From: Brachionus plicatilis
Lineage: Eukaryota > Rotifera > Eurotatoria > Ploima > Brachionidae
Reading direction: 5' to 3'
NCBI GenBank assembly: GCA_010279815.1
Contig: QEOQ01000460.1
Coordinates: 291,478 to 355,477 of the forward strand
Length of the DNA stretch: 64,000 nt
Made by a program: the position numbers and the translations under genes. Numbering within the stretch: the stretch's first letter is position 1; each line of letters starts with the position of its first letter. Shown in pieces: positions 36,948 through 47,944 of this stretch. The notes under the pieces are model-generated. The model worked only from the letters and a program-made list of their open reading frames with translations. It was not told the DNA's origin and searched no databases.

Positions 36948-37312
36948 TTAACACTAGAAGCACCAAAATTTCAAACTACTAGAAGCACCAAAACGAGTCA
37001 TTTTGACTCGTTATGAAAATTAAGGAATAAATCATATATTTTATGCTCAAATTTATTTAAATTATTAAATTAATTGATTAGAAATAGTAAATTAATAAAT
37101 TTTAGTCTTTTCTTAGGCCTTATAAAATATCCATGGTCAATCACACTTTTTACAAATACTCTCTTTTTCTTTGATAAATATCCACACACTGCTTTTTTAC
37201 ATTTTGAAAAAAAATTTTTCGCTTTATAATTACCACATAAACTTAATTTTGATTTTAGCGGCCAAACACCGAAAAAAGAGTCATTTTGACTCGTTGGTGC
37301 TTCTAGTGTTAA
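36948..37312. mobile_element. piggyBac-type MITE (TTAA duplication)
   Basis: TTAA at 36948-36951 and 37309-37312 bounds a 357-bp element whose ends are CACTAGAAGCACCAAAA and TTGGTGCTTCTAGTG, exact inverted repeats over about 15 bp. Sub-terminal palindromes ACGAGTCATTTTGACTCGT occur near both ends, and CTAGAAGCACCAAAA is repeated directly at the left. TTAA targets and subterminal repeats are characteristic of piggyBac elements. No transposase is present. Confidence 0.85.
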
Positions 37313-37917
37313 GCATTGTTATTTATTAACTTATTGTAGATTTTATTTTATTTTTTAAGTAAAATATGATTTTAGAAGAGAATTTTTTCCATTTGAAATA
37401 AATAATTGATTTTTTAAATAAATTTTGTTGTTTTTCCTATTTTTTGTTTTAAAAGTAACCTTTTGATCTTTATTTGTTGATTGTTCAAGGAATACTATTT
37501 TTTTTTTCCAAAAAATTATCTTTTGGTTTCTTTTATTTAAGTAAATAATTTTTATCAATTAAAAATGAATAAGAATTAACTAAAATATTTTGAAAAAATA
37601 CATTTCTAAAAATAAATTTGTGTAAAACTTTTTAAAGAAATAAAATGAAATTTGTTAAAAAAAACTTTTACTTAGCTCCTGGAGGAAATCATTTATATTT
37701 AAGACGTCAAAAAAATTTTTGAAATTTATTTTTCAATGGCTTGATTAACTTCCAAAAAATGCAATCCAATTTTCGTAACTTTTAATTGTTCTTTTACCGA
37801 CAAAAAAATTTAAAAACAAATTTATTTAATAATAAAAGATAAAATTCATTTAACAAAAAAGAATGATTTGAAATTCATTAAAAAAAACAGATAATTTAAA
37901 ATTTAATCTAATTAAAA

Positions 37918-39210
37918 CTAAATTTCCTCGTGTAAATTTTTATCATCAATGCTCCTATCATTTGACTTGCTCAAAAGAGATAATTTCTCTTCATTATCAA
38001 AAAACGGATATTTTAAATCATTTAAAGAACTTGTCTCAGTTTCACTGTCATCATCTGGTGCAACATAAAGCACTTTTAATTTTACATCACCACTTAGATT
38101 AGACAAAATTTCAACTGCATCCGAATGCGTTGATTCTTTTAAATCAATGTCATTAGCGCTCAAAATAGCATCTCCAACATATAACTCGCCGGATCTAAAT
38201 GCCGGTCCGTTGCTGTGAATCTCTGAAATAAGAATCGGCACTCCATGTTCATTTCCACCTGTAATTGAAATACCTAGACCTTCTCTTGGACTTTTTCGTT
38301 CCAAAATTACTTCTCTAGTTTGGTTCACTATTTTTTTTTGACTCGAAGTGCTTGGCTGAACATGTTCTACGATATTTTTGCCCTCTTTGAGTCTTTTGCT
38401 GCGACAGGCCCTGATTACTGTCTTATGACGCTGCAAGTGAATCTCAGCCTCAAGTTGGTTCCATAATCGTTCATGTTCTTCGGGTTTTAAACTTTTGCCA
38501 AATAATTGAATTTGTTGAATTCGACCTGCCAGTTCTTTGTCCAAATATTTGGCCGCAAGTCTGGCACCATAAATTTCACTGTTTAAATCGACTAACTGAT
38601 GCTTTAAATAGTCATTTTCTTTCTTGAACTCATTTAGTTCGGACTCAAGAGATGCTATTTTCATATTTAAATTTGTGTCCAAACTAAACCGTTTTTCCAA
38701 TTCTTCTTCCAATTTTTTTTGTATCATGTCGGTGTTATCCGGCGTTTCTATTTCTTGAGAAACTTTTTGGCTATGGTTTGTTTGCTGATGTTTAAGTTTT
38801 TGCAATTGAAGCTGACAAGAGTGCAACTCAATCATTAACTTCTCAAGCTCTTTTTCAGATGCCTTTTTGAATGCTTTAGCCTCGGATACTTCCGATTTTT
38901 GGTTAACTAGTTGAGCCTATAATAAATTAAATACTGATCATTTTTTATTAGATTAAATTACTTCAAGCTTGCAGTTGACTTGAAAAACAGTCTGAGATTT
39001 GTGAACCAATTGCGCCCAGGCACAGCACATGCTCTTGACTTTATCTCTGGTTTTATCAACAAAGTCAATTAGGTTGTCTTCTATTAGATCACCATTTTCA
39101 AATTCGTTTGCTAGCTCGTTAAGCAAAAGCTCTAGGTCTACAAACGATTTGTCAAAATCTTTTTCCAGTGTGTCCAACCACGCCAGAGATACAATTCCAA
39201 CATTGGACAT
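37918..39210 (-). CDS. GOPC: Golgi-associated PDZ and coiled-coil protein (GOPC/PIST/CAL)
   Basis: Two minus-strand exons, 39210-38962 and 38916-37918, with a 45-bp intron. They give 415 residues, near the vertebrate length of about 460. The N-terminus (LDTLEKDFDKSFVDLELLL, AQLVHKSQTVFQVNCKLEAQ) and the long coiled coil (about 80-245) match GOPC. So does the block GARLAAKYLDKELAGRIQQI followed by LWNQLEAEIHLQRHKTVIRA. The single PDZ domain (about 283-368) has the peptide-binding loop GLGI at 296-299 and HGVPILISEIH. The known role is a trans-Golgi scaffold that sorts membrane proteins for lysosome or plasma membrane and binds Rho, Beclin-linked and channel partners. The C-terminal tail after the PDZ is short and acidic. 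Confidence 0.96.
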
Positions 39211-41295
39211 TTTGTGCTAGTTCTGAGTATTTTTGATCTTCAGGAATTTCAATAAATATTTTTAAATATTAAGAAAAAATTTCCATAAAAGCTTTCGTGT
39301 TTTTTTTCTACTTTATCGCTTTCAATTATTTTTCGAAATAAAATATTCATAAAATATTTTAATCGAAAATTATTTTTATTAATTTCTCTTTTCCAAGTCA
39401 AATGTTAAAAAAAGTGTCTTGTAAACTTAATTGGCATAAGATATCTAAAACAATTTTATAATTTGATTTGTAAAATTTTAATAAAATAGATGCTACAAAT
39501 AAAAAATCAAACAGTTTTATTTCATTTTTAAAGTTTTTTTTACTTCCATTCTTTTCAGCAAAAAATAATAATTTTCAACTCACAAAAATAAAGAAACATA
39601 GCTAATTTCTGAAAAAAAATAAATCTAAAAGTGATAGGTATTAAGATGAGTTATTTTAAATTTCAAAAATCTTAAATGCAATTTTTCAATTTTTATTTTA
39701 ACGTTTATTGTTATTCTAAATTTCATTTTAAATACCATTATATTTTTTTAGTTTTGTTTAGCTAAAAAAAAGACTTAAAATCCAAAAATATAATTCTTGC
39801 TTCATATTATTTTTTTTTGAAAGTAAATAAACAGATTAATTTCCTTGAATATAATAAACTAATTAACAGTTCATTTATCCAAATTTAAATGAAATACATT
39901 GAAAAAAAATAGCTGAAAAATTTCAACATTCTATTACTGAAATTAAGATTTTTAAATTTTTTCATCAATATTATTAAAAATTGAAAGTTTAATCAGTTAA
40001 AGTTTCATAAAAATTGATCTCATGATTACAAAGCTATTTATTAATTTCGAGTAAAGATATTCAAATACTTTTTCTCCTTTGATTGTTTTTAACATTGGTT
40101 CGATTAGATTCTTACTAAAATTGGCTTCTTTTCCAAAATTTTGAATTATTTATATTATGAAAGATTTTTTAAATTTCAACATTCCTTACCTCTTCTTGCT
40201 TAATTTTACGCAAAATTACACAAATTTTGGTAAAATTTTGTAATGAAAATATAACTCATCGAAGTAAAATTCAAAGTTATTTAATCAGACTTAATTAAAA
40301 AAATTTTTAGGAGACTTTGTTTTTTGTAACCAGATTTTCTCACAAAGCATTTAATACCATTCTTTAGCATCTTAATAGAAAAAAATGTTTAATTAATAAA
40401 TATCTATTAATTATAAAAATAAATTGATATTTGTAATTTTTCTTGCTAAAAATTTTTGATTTTAAGAAAAGGAATGTTGAAATTATTTAATTTTACATTA
40501 TAAAAGTAATCAAAAAAAATACAAGATAAGTCAATTTTATATTTTTTTTACCAAAAACCTCATTTTTTGACCGTAAGCATTTTGGAACGATTTTACTGAA
40601 AGTTATGTCACACCATTGAAATTAAAATTCATAACTTATGTGCTTTAATTTAATCTTACGTAATTTTTCGTCAAATTACATATCATTACCGGCTAAAAAT
40701 TATGTAAAATTAAGTTATTTAGTCGATTCGGAGCCTTTTACAAAAGCACTGCAGCAATTGAAATTTAAGATATTTAGGTGAATTATGATAAAACAATAAA
40801 ATAAAACAATAAAACAATTAAATAGATAGCAAATCCCTTAAAACAACATGCTTAAAAGAATTAAATTGTATTTTTTCAAAAATTTTCATTGATTTCAGAA
40901 AATTAAATAATCAATTCTTAACAATTAGAATTTCAATGAATACAATACAATAATTTAAAGACCTATTTCTCGTGGAGCAATCAGATTATGATCCCTGAGT
41001 CAAATATAAAGAATCATGATGAAAAAAGAAACCCAAAATATTAGTTGGTTTAATTATGAAATTAAAAAGATGTAAAATTGCTTTAATATTTTTTTACTTA
41101 TATTTTATAAAATTAAATAATCAGACCTTAGAAATCAAAATTGAAACAAATATTTTCCTAGCAAAACAAAAATAATTCTAAAAGAATATACTTATTCCAA
41201 TACATATTATTAAAAAAGGACGTAAATTTTCAAATTGGTTGAGTATATATACTCTTGGATTATTGAGGTAAAAAATAAAAAATTAATAGAATTAA
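39211..41295. other. AT-rich intergenic region
   Basis: No exon is seen. CTTAATTTTACG at 40199 and the inverse of CTTAATTTTACATAA near 40715 hint at an old foldback element of about 520 bp, but the match is short. Confidence 0.35.
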
Positions 41296-41902
41296 TTGAT
41301 AAAATTACTTTTGAAAATGGAATATTTGAAATATAACAACACTAATCTGGTCTCTGGTTTACAAAAATTTGCTGACTCCATCACTGATGGTGAAAATTAC
41401 TTAAATTCTAATCAAATAAGTAAAACAAACAGTTTGAGTTCAGTATCTTCAAATTCTTCAGTTGACTCAACGTTGTCTTCCTCACCAGCCTCAAAAAGTA
41501 AATCTTTTTAAGGAGTCCTGGGAGCTTAGTGCTGAACAAAAATTTATTAAAAGGGAGGTGGATAATCATTTCAAAAATTATGTCCATAATAAGCAGGCCC
41601 CTTTATTCAATTTAGATTCATTAAATAAAACTATAGATGAGTGTAAATATTCTCTAGTGAAAGGATATGATTATATCTCATATAATTTAATAAAAAAATG
41701 CTAATTTCTCAGGTTTTAGATTTTTTCTATTAGAGTTTTTCAATCAATTTTTACTGTTAAACGTAATTCCTAATGGCTTAAATATCGCTAAAATAAATCC
41801 TTTCTTAAAAGATGACTCAAAAAATAACTCAGATCTAAATAACATAAGACCTATTCCAATATCTAACTGCTTAGCTCAAATTTTTGAAAAACTTATTCTC
41901 TA

Positions 41903-42212
41903 TCATTCTCCAGAGTTGTTTTTAACTCACAAGTCTTAAGTCAAGTCAATGACTTAAAATTTACTTTTTTTCAAGTCAAGTTAATGATTTAATAAATCCA
42001 TATTTGATACCAATAAATTAGTTGCTTCCAAATTCCTGACTGTTAATCTTGACCCATGTGGTCTGTTAATGTAACCAAATTATGAAAAAATTCTTTCAAC
42101 TGGTCCAAATGAAGCAGACATTGATAAAAATTTTTGTGCAAGTCATAACTTTGACTTAAATTTTTGTGACTAAGACTTAAAACTGTGACTCATAAACAAG
42201 TCTGTCATTCTC
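41903..42212. mobile_element. hAT-type MITE inserted in LINE A (perfect 8-bp duplication)
   Basis: The 294-bp element 41911-42204 starts CAGAGTTGTTTTTAACTC and ends with the inverse of CAGACTTGTTTATGAGTC. It is flanked by TCATTCTC at 41903-41910 and 42205-42212. Its interior has AAGTCAAGTCAATGACTT motifs like the relatives at 5369 and 660-740. The LINE A frame runs uninterrupted if the element and one duplication copy are ignored. Confidence 0.92.
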
Positions 42213-42886
42213 CTAATCTTTTAAAAGTTAGTAAGAATCAGTTTGGTTTTCGTAAAAAAACATCTTGTAATCATGCTTTTTTTGTAACTAAGGAAACAAT
42301 TCTTAATTATAAGGGTTCAGGTTGTAGAATAGCTTCTCTGGATGCTGAAAAAGCATTTGATAAACTATGGAGGGATAGGATGTTTTATAAACTAATTCCT
42401 AGGTTAAACAAGTCCTACTGGATACTTCTTAAAAAATACTATGACTCGGCTTTAGCTATAATTTGTCAACCTAATGGAAATATTTCTGACTTTTTTCCGA
42501 TTGAAAGTGGCGTGAAACAAGGGGGTATACTTTCACCATTTCTTTTCAGCATTTTTATCAATGACTTGATTGAGGAATTGTTAGAAAAAAACCTAGGGGC
42601 CATTTTTAACAACTTGAATGTATCGGTAATTGTTTACGCTGACGATATCATGCTCATCAGCCCAGTCGATACACACTTACAGTCTTTATTAGATATTTGT
42701 GGGAATTTTGGTACTAAATGGAGACTAAAATTTAATCCTAAAAAGTCAAACATAATTGATTTTGGTCATCTTTTATTTAGAAATGATTTTTATCTAAATA
42801 ATCTTAAATTAAACAAAGTTGAGGAACTCCAATATTTGGGTTTTAATTTAAATTCAGATCTTGACTTAAATAGAATATCACTAGTG

Positions 42887-43940
42887 AAATTTATCTCTCT
42901 TATTTAGTATATATATTAATGACATCCCCAAAAGAAACAAAACAAATAATGAATACTCTCTGCTTTTCGCAGATGATCTAGTTGCATTCTTCATTTATAA
43001 CAAAAAGGGGAACCTAGAAAATAAGATTAATAAATACACCAACGAACTAGAATTATGGCTTATTAAATGGAAAATGAAGATATCAGTTGAAAAGTCGTGT
43101 TCAGTAGTCTTTTCTAGGTACAAAAAAGAGAGTGATAATCTAAACTTAAAAATTTATGGAAACAGAATAGTGAGCCAAAAAGAAATCAAGTTTCTTGGTA
43201 TTAAATTTGATTCTAAGTTAAACTTTAATATACTGGTAGACGAAATTAAAGAACGCTGCAATAAAAGACTAAACATTATTAAGATATTGTCAAACAAAAA
43301 ATGGGGTCTCAATCAAAACACACTAGGAAATTTATATAAATCTTTAGTCGGATCAATCTTAGACTATTCTTTTCCTTGCCTAAATTCATTTTCAGAAAAT
43401 AATATCAAAAAACTGCAAGCAATTCAGAATACAGCAGTCAGGTCTATTCTTAAGTTAAAATATGATACTCCCTCCAACATCGTGCATCATGAGGCTTTTA
43501 ATAAACTAAAATTACTAACAGTCTCGAATCGGCTTTTTGAATTGAGTGAGAGATATGTTGGGACAGGACTGAGTCATTCTATCCCATTAGTTGAAAGACT
43601 GGTGAAGGAATACAAAGAAGGTTTCGAATCAAGACATATTGAATATCCAACTCCATTGTGTAATTGCTACCTTACCATTTCTTCTTATTTTCCTGAAACT
43701 TGAACTATGCAAACATGTGCCACATGTTACAATCTTTTCCAATTTATGTCTTTTAAATTTTCATTTTTTTAGTTTATTTACTTTATTTTGATTCTTTTTT
43801 TTTATCTCATTTTATTAACTTTAATTTTATTTTTATTTTATTTCATTTTTATTTTATTTTTTTTTTATTTTACTTTTTAACTTATTCTGAAGGAGCTTTA
43901 GCTCGGTACAGAAAACAAATAAATAAATAAATAAAAATTT
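42887..43940 (+). mobile_element. LINE B, 5'-truncated non-LTR retrotransposon nested in LINE A
   Basis: Body 42893-43934, flanked by AAATTT at 42887-42892 and 43935-43940. It starts inside RT (LLFSIYINDIPKRN), has the FADDL catalytic box, and continues through FLGIKFDSKLNF to a long C-terminal domain (LDYSFPCLNSFSENNIKKLQ) ending at 43703. The 3' UTR is pyrimidine-rich, with the hairpin GGAGCTTTAGCTC and an (AAAT)n tail. It differs in motif wording from LINE A (FADD against YADD), so it is a separate family. Other copies lie at 44935, 49486 and 49900. Confidence 0.9.
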
Positions 43941-44357
43941 AAAAAGGTTCAAAAATCATTTTTCTCTTCCTCCTTTTTAATTGGGAAAATTATTGTAATG
44001 ACTCCATCACTTAAAGCCTTTATATATGAAACTTATTGTTTATCACAATTTACGTATGGTCTGGGAATAGTAACACTTAATAAAACAACGATTTATACAT
44101 TAAATATTAATCAAAACAATTTAATAAGACAAATGTTCAACCTTCGTTATACTTGCCACATGTCGGGGGTCTTAAAAGTTCCTAAGATTTTAAAATTTGA
44201 TCAACTTAATCTTTAATATTTATTTTGCCTCTCCTGAAGGAGGTTAATTAAATTCAAATAAAATTAAAAAAATAAAATAAAAAAGCTTTTCTAGCCAAGA
44301 AAATATAATTACACGCAATCAATGCCAAATGAGATCGACAGAAATTAGTAAATTTGA

Positions 44358-44630
44358 TTTGGCAACATACGCTATCAAAATTGCTCATATTCTGCAAAAG
44401 AATCCAAGCAAGCAATAATTTGCACGTTTTGTGAGACCAACGGAGAGCTTGAACACATATACAAATCTCATACAATAAGGAATATTTAAGGCCGAGTCAC
44501 TAGTCCCTTACTGAAGCAATACACTTGTGCAACTTGTGTTCAATCGGGCGATAATGCACACACAATTATTTATTGCAAGCAATTCAAGACACTAAAGCGA
44601 AACAGAATTTTGATGGAATCTCGAATTTAA
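44358..44630 (+). pseudogene. nanos-type zinc-finger pseudogene
   Basis: In one frame: CTFCETNGELEHIYKSH, five residues, stop TAA (44487-44489), then GRVTSPLLKQYTCATCVQ and SGDNAHTIIYC, ending at 44630. The spacing is exactly the Nanos double CCHC finger (C-x2-C-x12-H-x10-C then C-x2-C-x7-H-x4-C). The fourth ligand of finger 1 is Ser (AGT, 44502-44504), and a stop lies between H and that position. Finger 2 is intact. Nanos proteins are translational repressors in the germ line. There is no splice donor that would remove the stop, so this looks like a decayed paralogue or retrocopy. The N-terminal region is not recognisable upstream, where LINE A begins to abut. Confidence 0.8.
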
Positions 44631-44934
44631 TTCTTTTATGTTTAACTTTTCGGAGCAATAATTTTGGTACTATCTTCATAGGCTTCAGTAATTTTTTTCT
44701 ATACTCATTTATATTTAAATTTTTATTATGATTTTGTTTGCTTTTTAAAATCAATTGCAGTTTATACTTGTTAATGGTTTTTATTTTTACTAACAATTCT
44801 TTCGATATTTTAACTCGAAAAAATTTTGATTCTTATTTGCTAATTAAATAGTAATCATTTCTTTAAAAAATTCAAATACATAAAAAATATTGTGGAGAAA
44901 ATAAAATTTTTTAAATTTTTTTTATCCATTGACC

Positions 44935-44975
44935 AGTTTCTGAAGGAGCTTAAGCTCGGTACAGTAAACAAACAA
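44935..44975 (+). mobile_element. LINE B 3' tail copy
   Basis: TCTGAAGGAGCTTAAGCTCGGTACAG is nearly identical to the LINE B 3' end at 43886-43911, including the GAGCTTAAGCTC hairpin. It is preceded by T-rich sequence and followed by a short A/C-rich tail. Confidence 0.7.
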
Positions 44976-45296
44976 CAGCGACAATTTTAATGAAATTTAT
45001 TTATTGTACTAATCATTTTATCAATTTAAATCTGGCCATTTTTCTTGTCCTCTCATTAAAATATTAATTTTATTGAGAAGCTAGACATGATCTAAATTTT
45101 GAAGCATGTTCGTCATTGTTATTTTAATAGAAGAAGACAATAATTAAATTTAGCTGAGATAGATAATTTTAAATTGGTGATTAAATCATGACACCCTGTT
45201 TTTGTTTTATTTTATAAAATCTGCAGCATTTACGTGTAACTTAAAAAGACTAAAAGATGACATTTTTCAACATTTTTTTTTAAACTTAAAACAAAG

Positions 45297-46016
45297 TAAG
45301 AGATAAAATTTTATGGGTCTCCCTCAATATGTGACCAAGTGGTCACAAAATATGTGAACAAGTTCACTTCGCTCATTAGCTGACCATCACTGGTCACATA
45401 ATGCACTCACATACATATGAACAGTGCATTATGTGACCATGATTTTAAAAAAGCATAAAATGTAAATAATTTTGTGACCAATTTAAAAAATATGTGACCA
45501 GTGCTTTTAATTATGTGACCAGTAATTTTAGATATGTGACCAGTTATTTTTAACAATAAAAAATAGATATAAAAAAATTATTTTAAATTTTTATTCCAAA
45601 AAAAAAATTCTAATTTACTTAAAAGTCATTTGTTTGAAGTTATAATAATAATTAAATGATAAAATATAATAGCCTACTTATGTTTTATGCCTTTAATTTG
45701 TATCATCATCACAAAAATTAAAATTGTGTTTACATAATTTATTAAAAAAACTAAATATTTAAGAAATTTAGCTTTATGTTGGATATTTTGACTTAACAAA
45801 AATTTTAAAAATTGGTGGCCACGATTTTTATTTTGCTGACCACGGTTTATATTTTGGTGACCATTGTATTTCATTTGGTGACCATGGTCTTATATTTTAT
45901 TAAAAAAATCATGGTCACAGAATACACTGGTCATATGTATGTGACCAGTGATGGCAACCTAATGAGCGAAGTGAACTTGGTCACATATTGAGGGAGATCC
46001 AATTTTATCTCTCTTA
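45297..46016. mobile_element. 0.7-kb foldback element rich in GTGACCA
   Basis: The ends are inverted copies: TAAGAGATAAAATT...GGGTCTCCCTCAATATGTGACC at the left, and the same in reverse at the right (GGTCACATATTGAGGGAGATCC...). An inner block AAGTTCACTTCGCTCATTAG is also shared. The interior contains many ATGTGACCAG units in the left half and GGTGACCA units in the right half. No coding sequence. The superfamily is unclear; AATTTTAT beside both termini could be a target duplication or part of the repeat. Confidence 0.75.
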
Positions 46017-46370
46017 AATTTAAATGGAAAAATAAAATTTACTTTTTTTGCGTAATTTTTAAATTTTAAATTGGTGAAAAAAATAATTGACATGTTTTAT
46101 TTATTTAAAGGACATTTTTTGAGTGGCACATTCACGTCAATTCACTTTTCATTTAATGTAATTAAGGAATTTGCTGTAAGCTTGTATTTGTTAATTGAGA
46201 ATTATTAATAAAGCTTTTAAAAAATAAAGAAATCCAGGTCTTAAAGAAATATCAATAAATTTCGGAAGAATTGTAAATAGAATTTCGCAAAAAATTCAAA
46301 AAACATGAACACATTTTTTTAATAAACAAAGACATTGATTCAAAGCATTAATTTAAGCTTTTTATTTTAG

Positions 46371-46455
46371 ATGATCAAGTTAGTGGCGTAGTGGCTTGAT
46401 CATCCATTTTACAGCAGCAAAATTGAAAAAAGGCTACGTATTCAAATCTCTCATA
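46371..46455 (+). mobile_element. Possible tRNA-derived SINE head
   Basis: TGGCGTAGTGG fits a pol III A box exactly, and GTATTCAAATC about 55 bp on is a diverged B box. The A box sits in a hairpin (GATGATCAAG...CTTGATCATC). Acceptor and T stems do not pair, so it is not a working tRNA. Confidence 0.3.
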
Positions 46456-47544
46456 GGAAAATAAGCATTTATTAATCAAGTATTATAAGTTGGTCGATTA
46501 AAAGAGCCATCCACGCTTAAGCTCTTCTGCAATTGTTTAGGGCCAGCTACCAGATTTTCCAAGTATAAAACTAGTTCACAAAAATCAAAGATTAAAAATA
46601 ATTTTGCATTGTTTGATAAAACTTGTAATGGAAAATGATGATAACTGGTCAAATTATTCAAAACAAATGAGTAATAGTAAGGTAAAAATTTTTTAATTTC
46701 TTTATCAATATCCTAGAAAGTTTCATTTTTTCCCAACTTTTATTAGCTTCGAAGACTAACTTAATGCTTAAAAGTAAAGTTGTGATTTATTTTTTGTTTT
46801 AACTAATACTTAAGACACATCATTTAGAGTATTTAAGTCTCAATTGTGTCAAAATGAGGTATCCATATTCAAAAACATACACAATTAAAGCTTAAAATAA
46901 TTAAGTTTTGAATTAGAAACACCTAAATTTTATTATTTGAGTTAACGCTAAACGCATCTAGTATTTTTTAAATCTAATATGTTTACAAAAAAGAAATTTT
47001 ACAAAGTGGTAAATCTTTTTAAAGAAAAAGAATTTTTAATTTTAGAATTCTTCTCAAAAGATATGAGGATTTAATTTTTTTAAACGAGTTAAATGACTCT
47101 CATGTTGCCTTTAGTGTTAAACAAAATGGATGTGGTATTTTCGAGTAATTCATTTATAATTCATAATTTTAAAATCTTTTTATTATTAAAATTGAAAAGA
47201 ATTAATATAATCTTATTAAAATTAAAAAAATAATTCTGCTAATAAATTTAGAAGTGATAAAAAGTAATATCGTTTTCAAAAACGAAAAGTTATGCTTTAT
47301 TTTTAATCAAATTTAATGAATGCAGTTTCTTTTAGATTGACCAAAATTAAAATTGCCCAATATAGAATCATGCTGTATTATGGTTTTGATGAATGAACAG
47401 AATTACTTTTTGAATTTTTTTCCTCTCTAAAACTTAAACAGACTTAAATTTTTGTAATCTTTACTTTTTTTATTTATTTTAAACTTTAATTCCTACATTT
47501 ACATTTTTTTTACTTAACTCATAATAATTTAATTTTCATTTTTT
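46456..47544. other. AT-rich interval without a supported gene
   Basis: A 61-codon minus-strand open frame (46661-46476) has fairly natural composition (FDFCELVLYLENLVAGPK) but no ATG context, splice sites or family match. It may be a relic of a mobile element. Nothing else is seen. Confidence 0.3.
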
Positions 47545-47640
47545 TTAATTCGTTAGGCTGAAAAGAAGGGTAATATCCATTCTACACAGCCTGAGGGTTA
47601 CCGTCAAACTATTTAATTAAATAAAAAAATAAATTAATGA
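47545..47640 (+). mobile_element. LINE C 3' tail copy
   Basis: TTAGGCTGAAAAGAAGG...ATCCATTCTACACAGCCTGAGGG and AAACTATTTAATTAAATAAA match the 3' end of LINE C at 22193-22265. Both copies keep the AGGC/GCCT and AGAAGG/CC-TTCT pairings. Confidence 0.7.
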
Positions 47641-47944
47641 ATGAACAGTTGTTTTGTGGAAAGCTAAGCAAACTAATTCTCTAAAAGTCCCTGAAATAAT
47701 TTTTGGGGTGTTGATTATTATCATCAATTTTATTTTATTTTTGTAAAAAATATTATATTTAATATGTTCTTTTAATTATTTTTTATCTACACATATATTA
47801 TTTTTATATGCCCGGTTAATATTAATCCGTTGATTATTGTAAAGCATCAAGTATTTTTCTTCTAATAGATACTTTTTAAAAGACTGATTTTAAATTAAAA
47901 TAAGGGGTCAGTATTTTTTTATTTTTTATTAGTATTTTTATCTA

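Larger units (their letters stand above)
41296..44280 (+). mobile_element. LINE A, non-LTR retrotransposon disrupted by two nested insertions
   Basis: The upstream part (41311-41704) contains a Ser-rich segment, one frameshift and the pre-RT block KSWELSAEQ-like...SLVKGYDYISYNLIKK. 41760-41910 encodes RT motif IAKINPFLKDD and IRPIPISNCLAQIFEKL. After the MITE, 42213-42892 carries QFGFRKKTSCNH, SLDAEKAFDKLW, ESGVKQGGILSPFLFS and the catalytic VIVYADDIML. LINE B then interrupts, and 43941-44216 gives the C-terminal region (AFIYETYCLSQFTYGLGIV). The 3' end has the hairpin CTCCTGAAGGAGG and an A-rich tail. A frame lost at 41704-41760 and the insertions make it inactive. I cannot decide between CR1-like and RTE-like clades by eye. 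Confidence 0.9.

Noticed and set aside
37355..37558. 67-codon Lys/Asn/Ile-rich minus-strand frame
   Set aside because: Composition is that of AT-rich noncoding DNA; no supporting signals.
46371..46455. Functional tRNA gene
   Set aside because: Acceptor and T stems do not pair and the B box is diverged.
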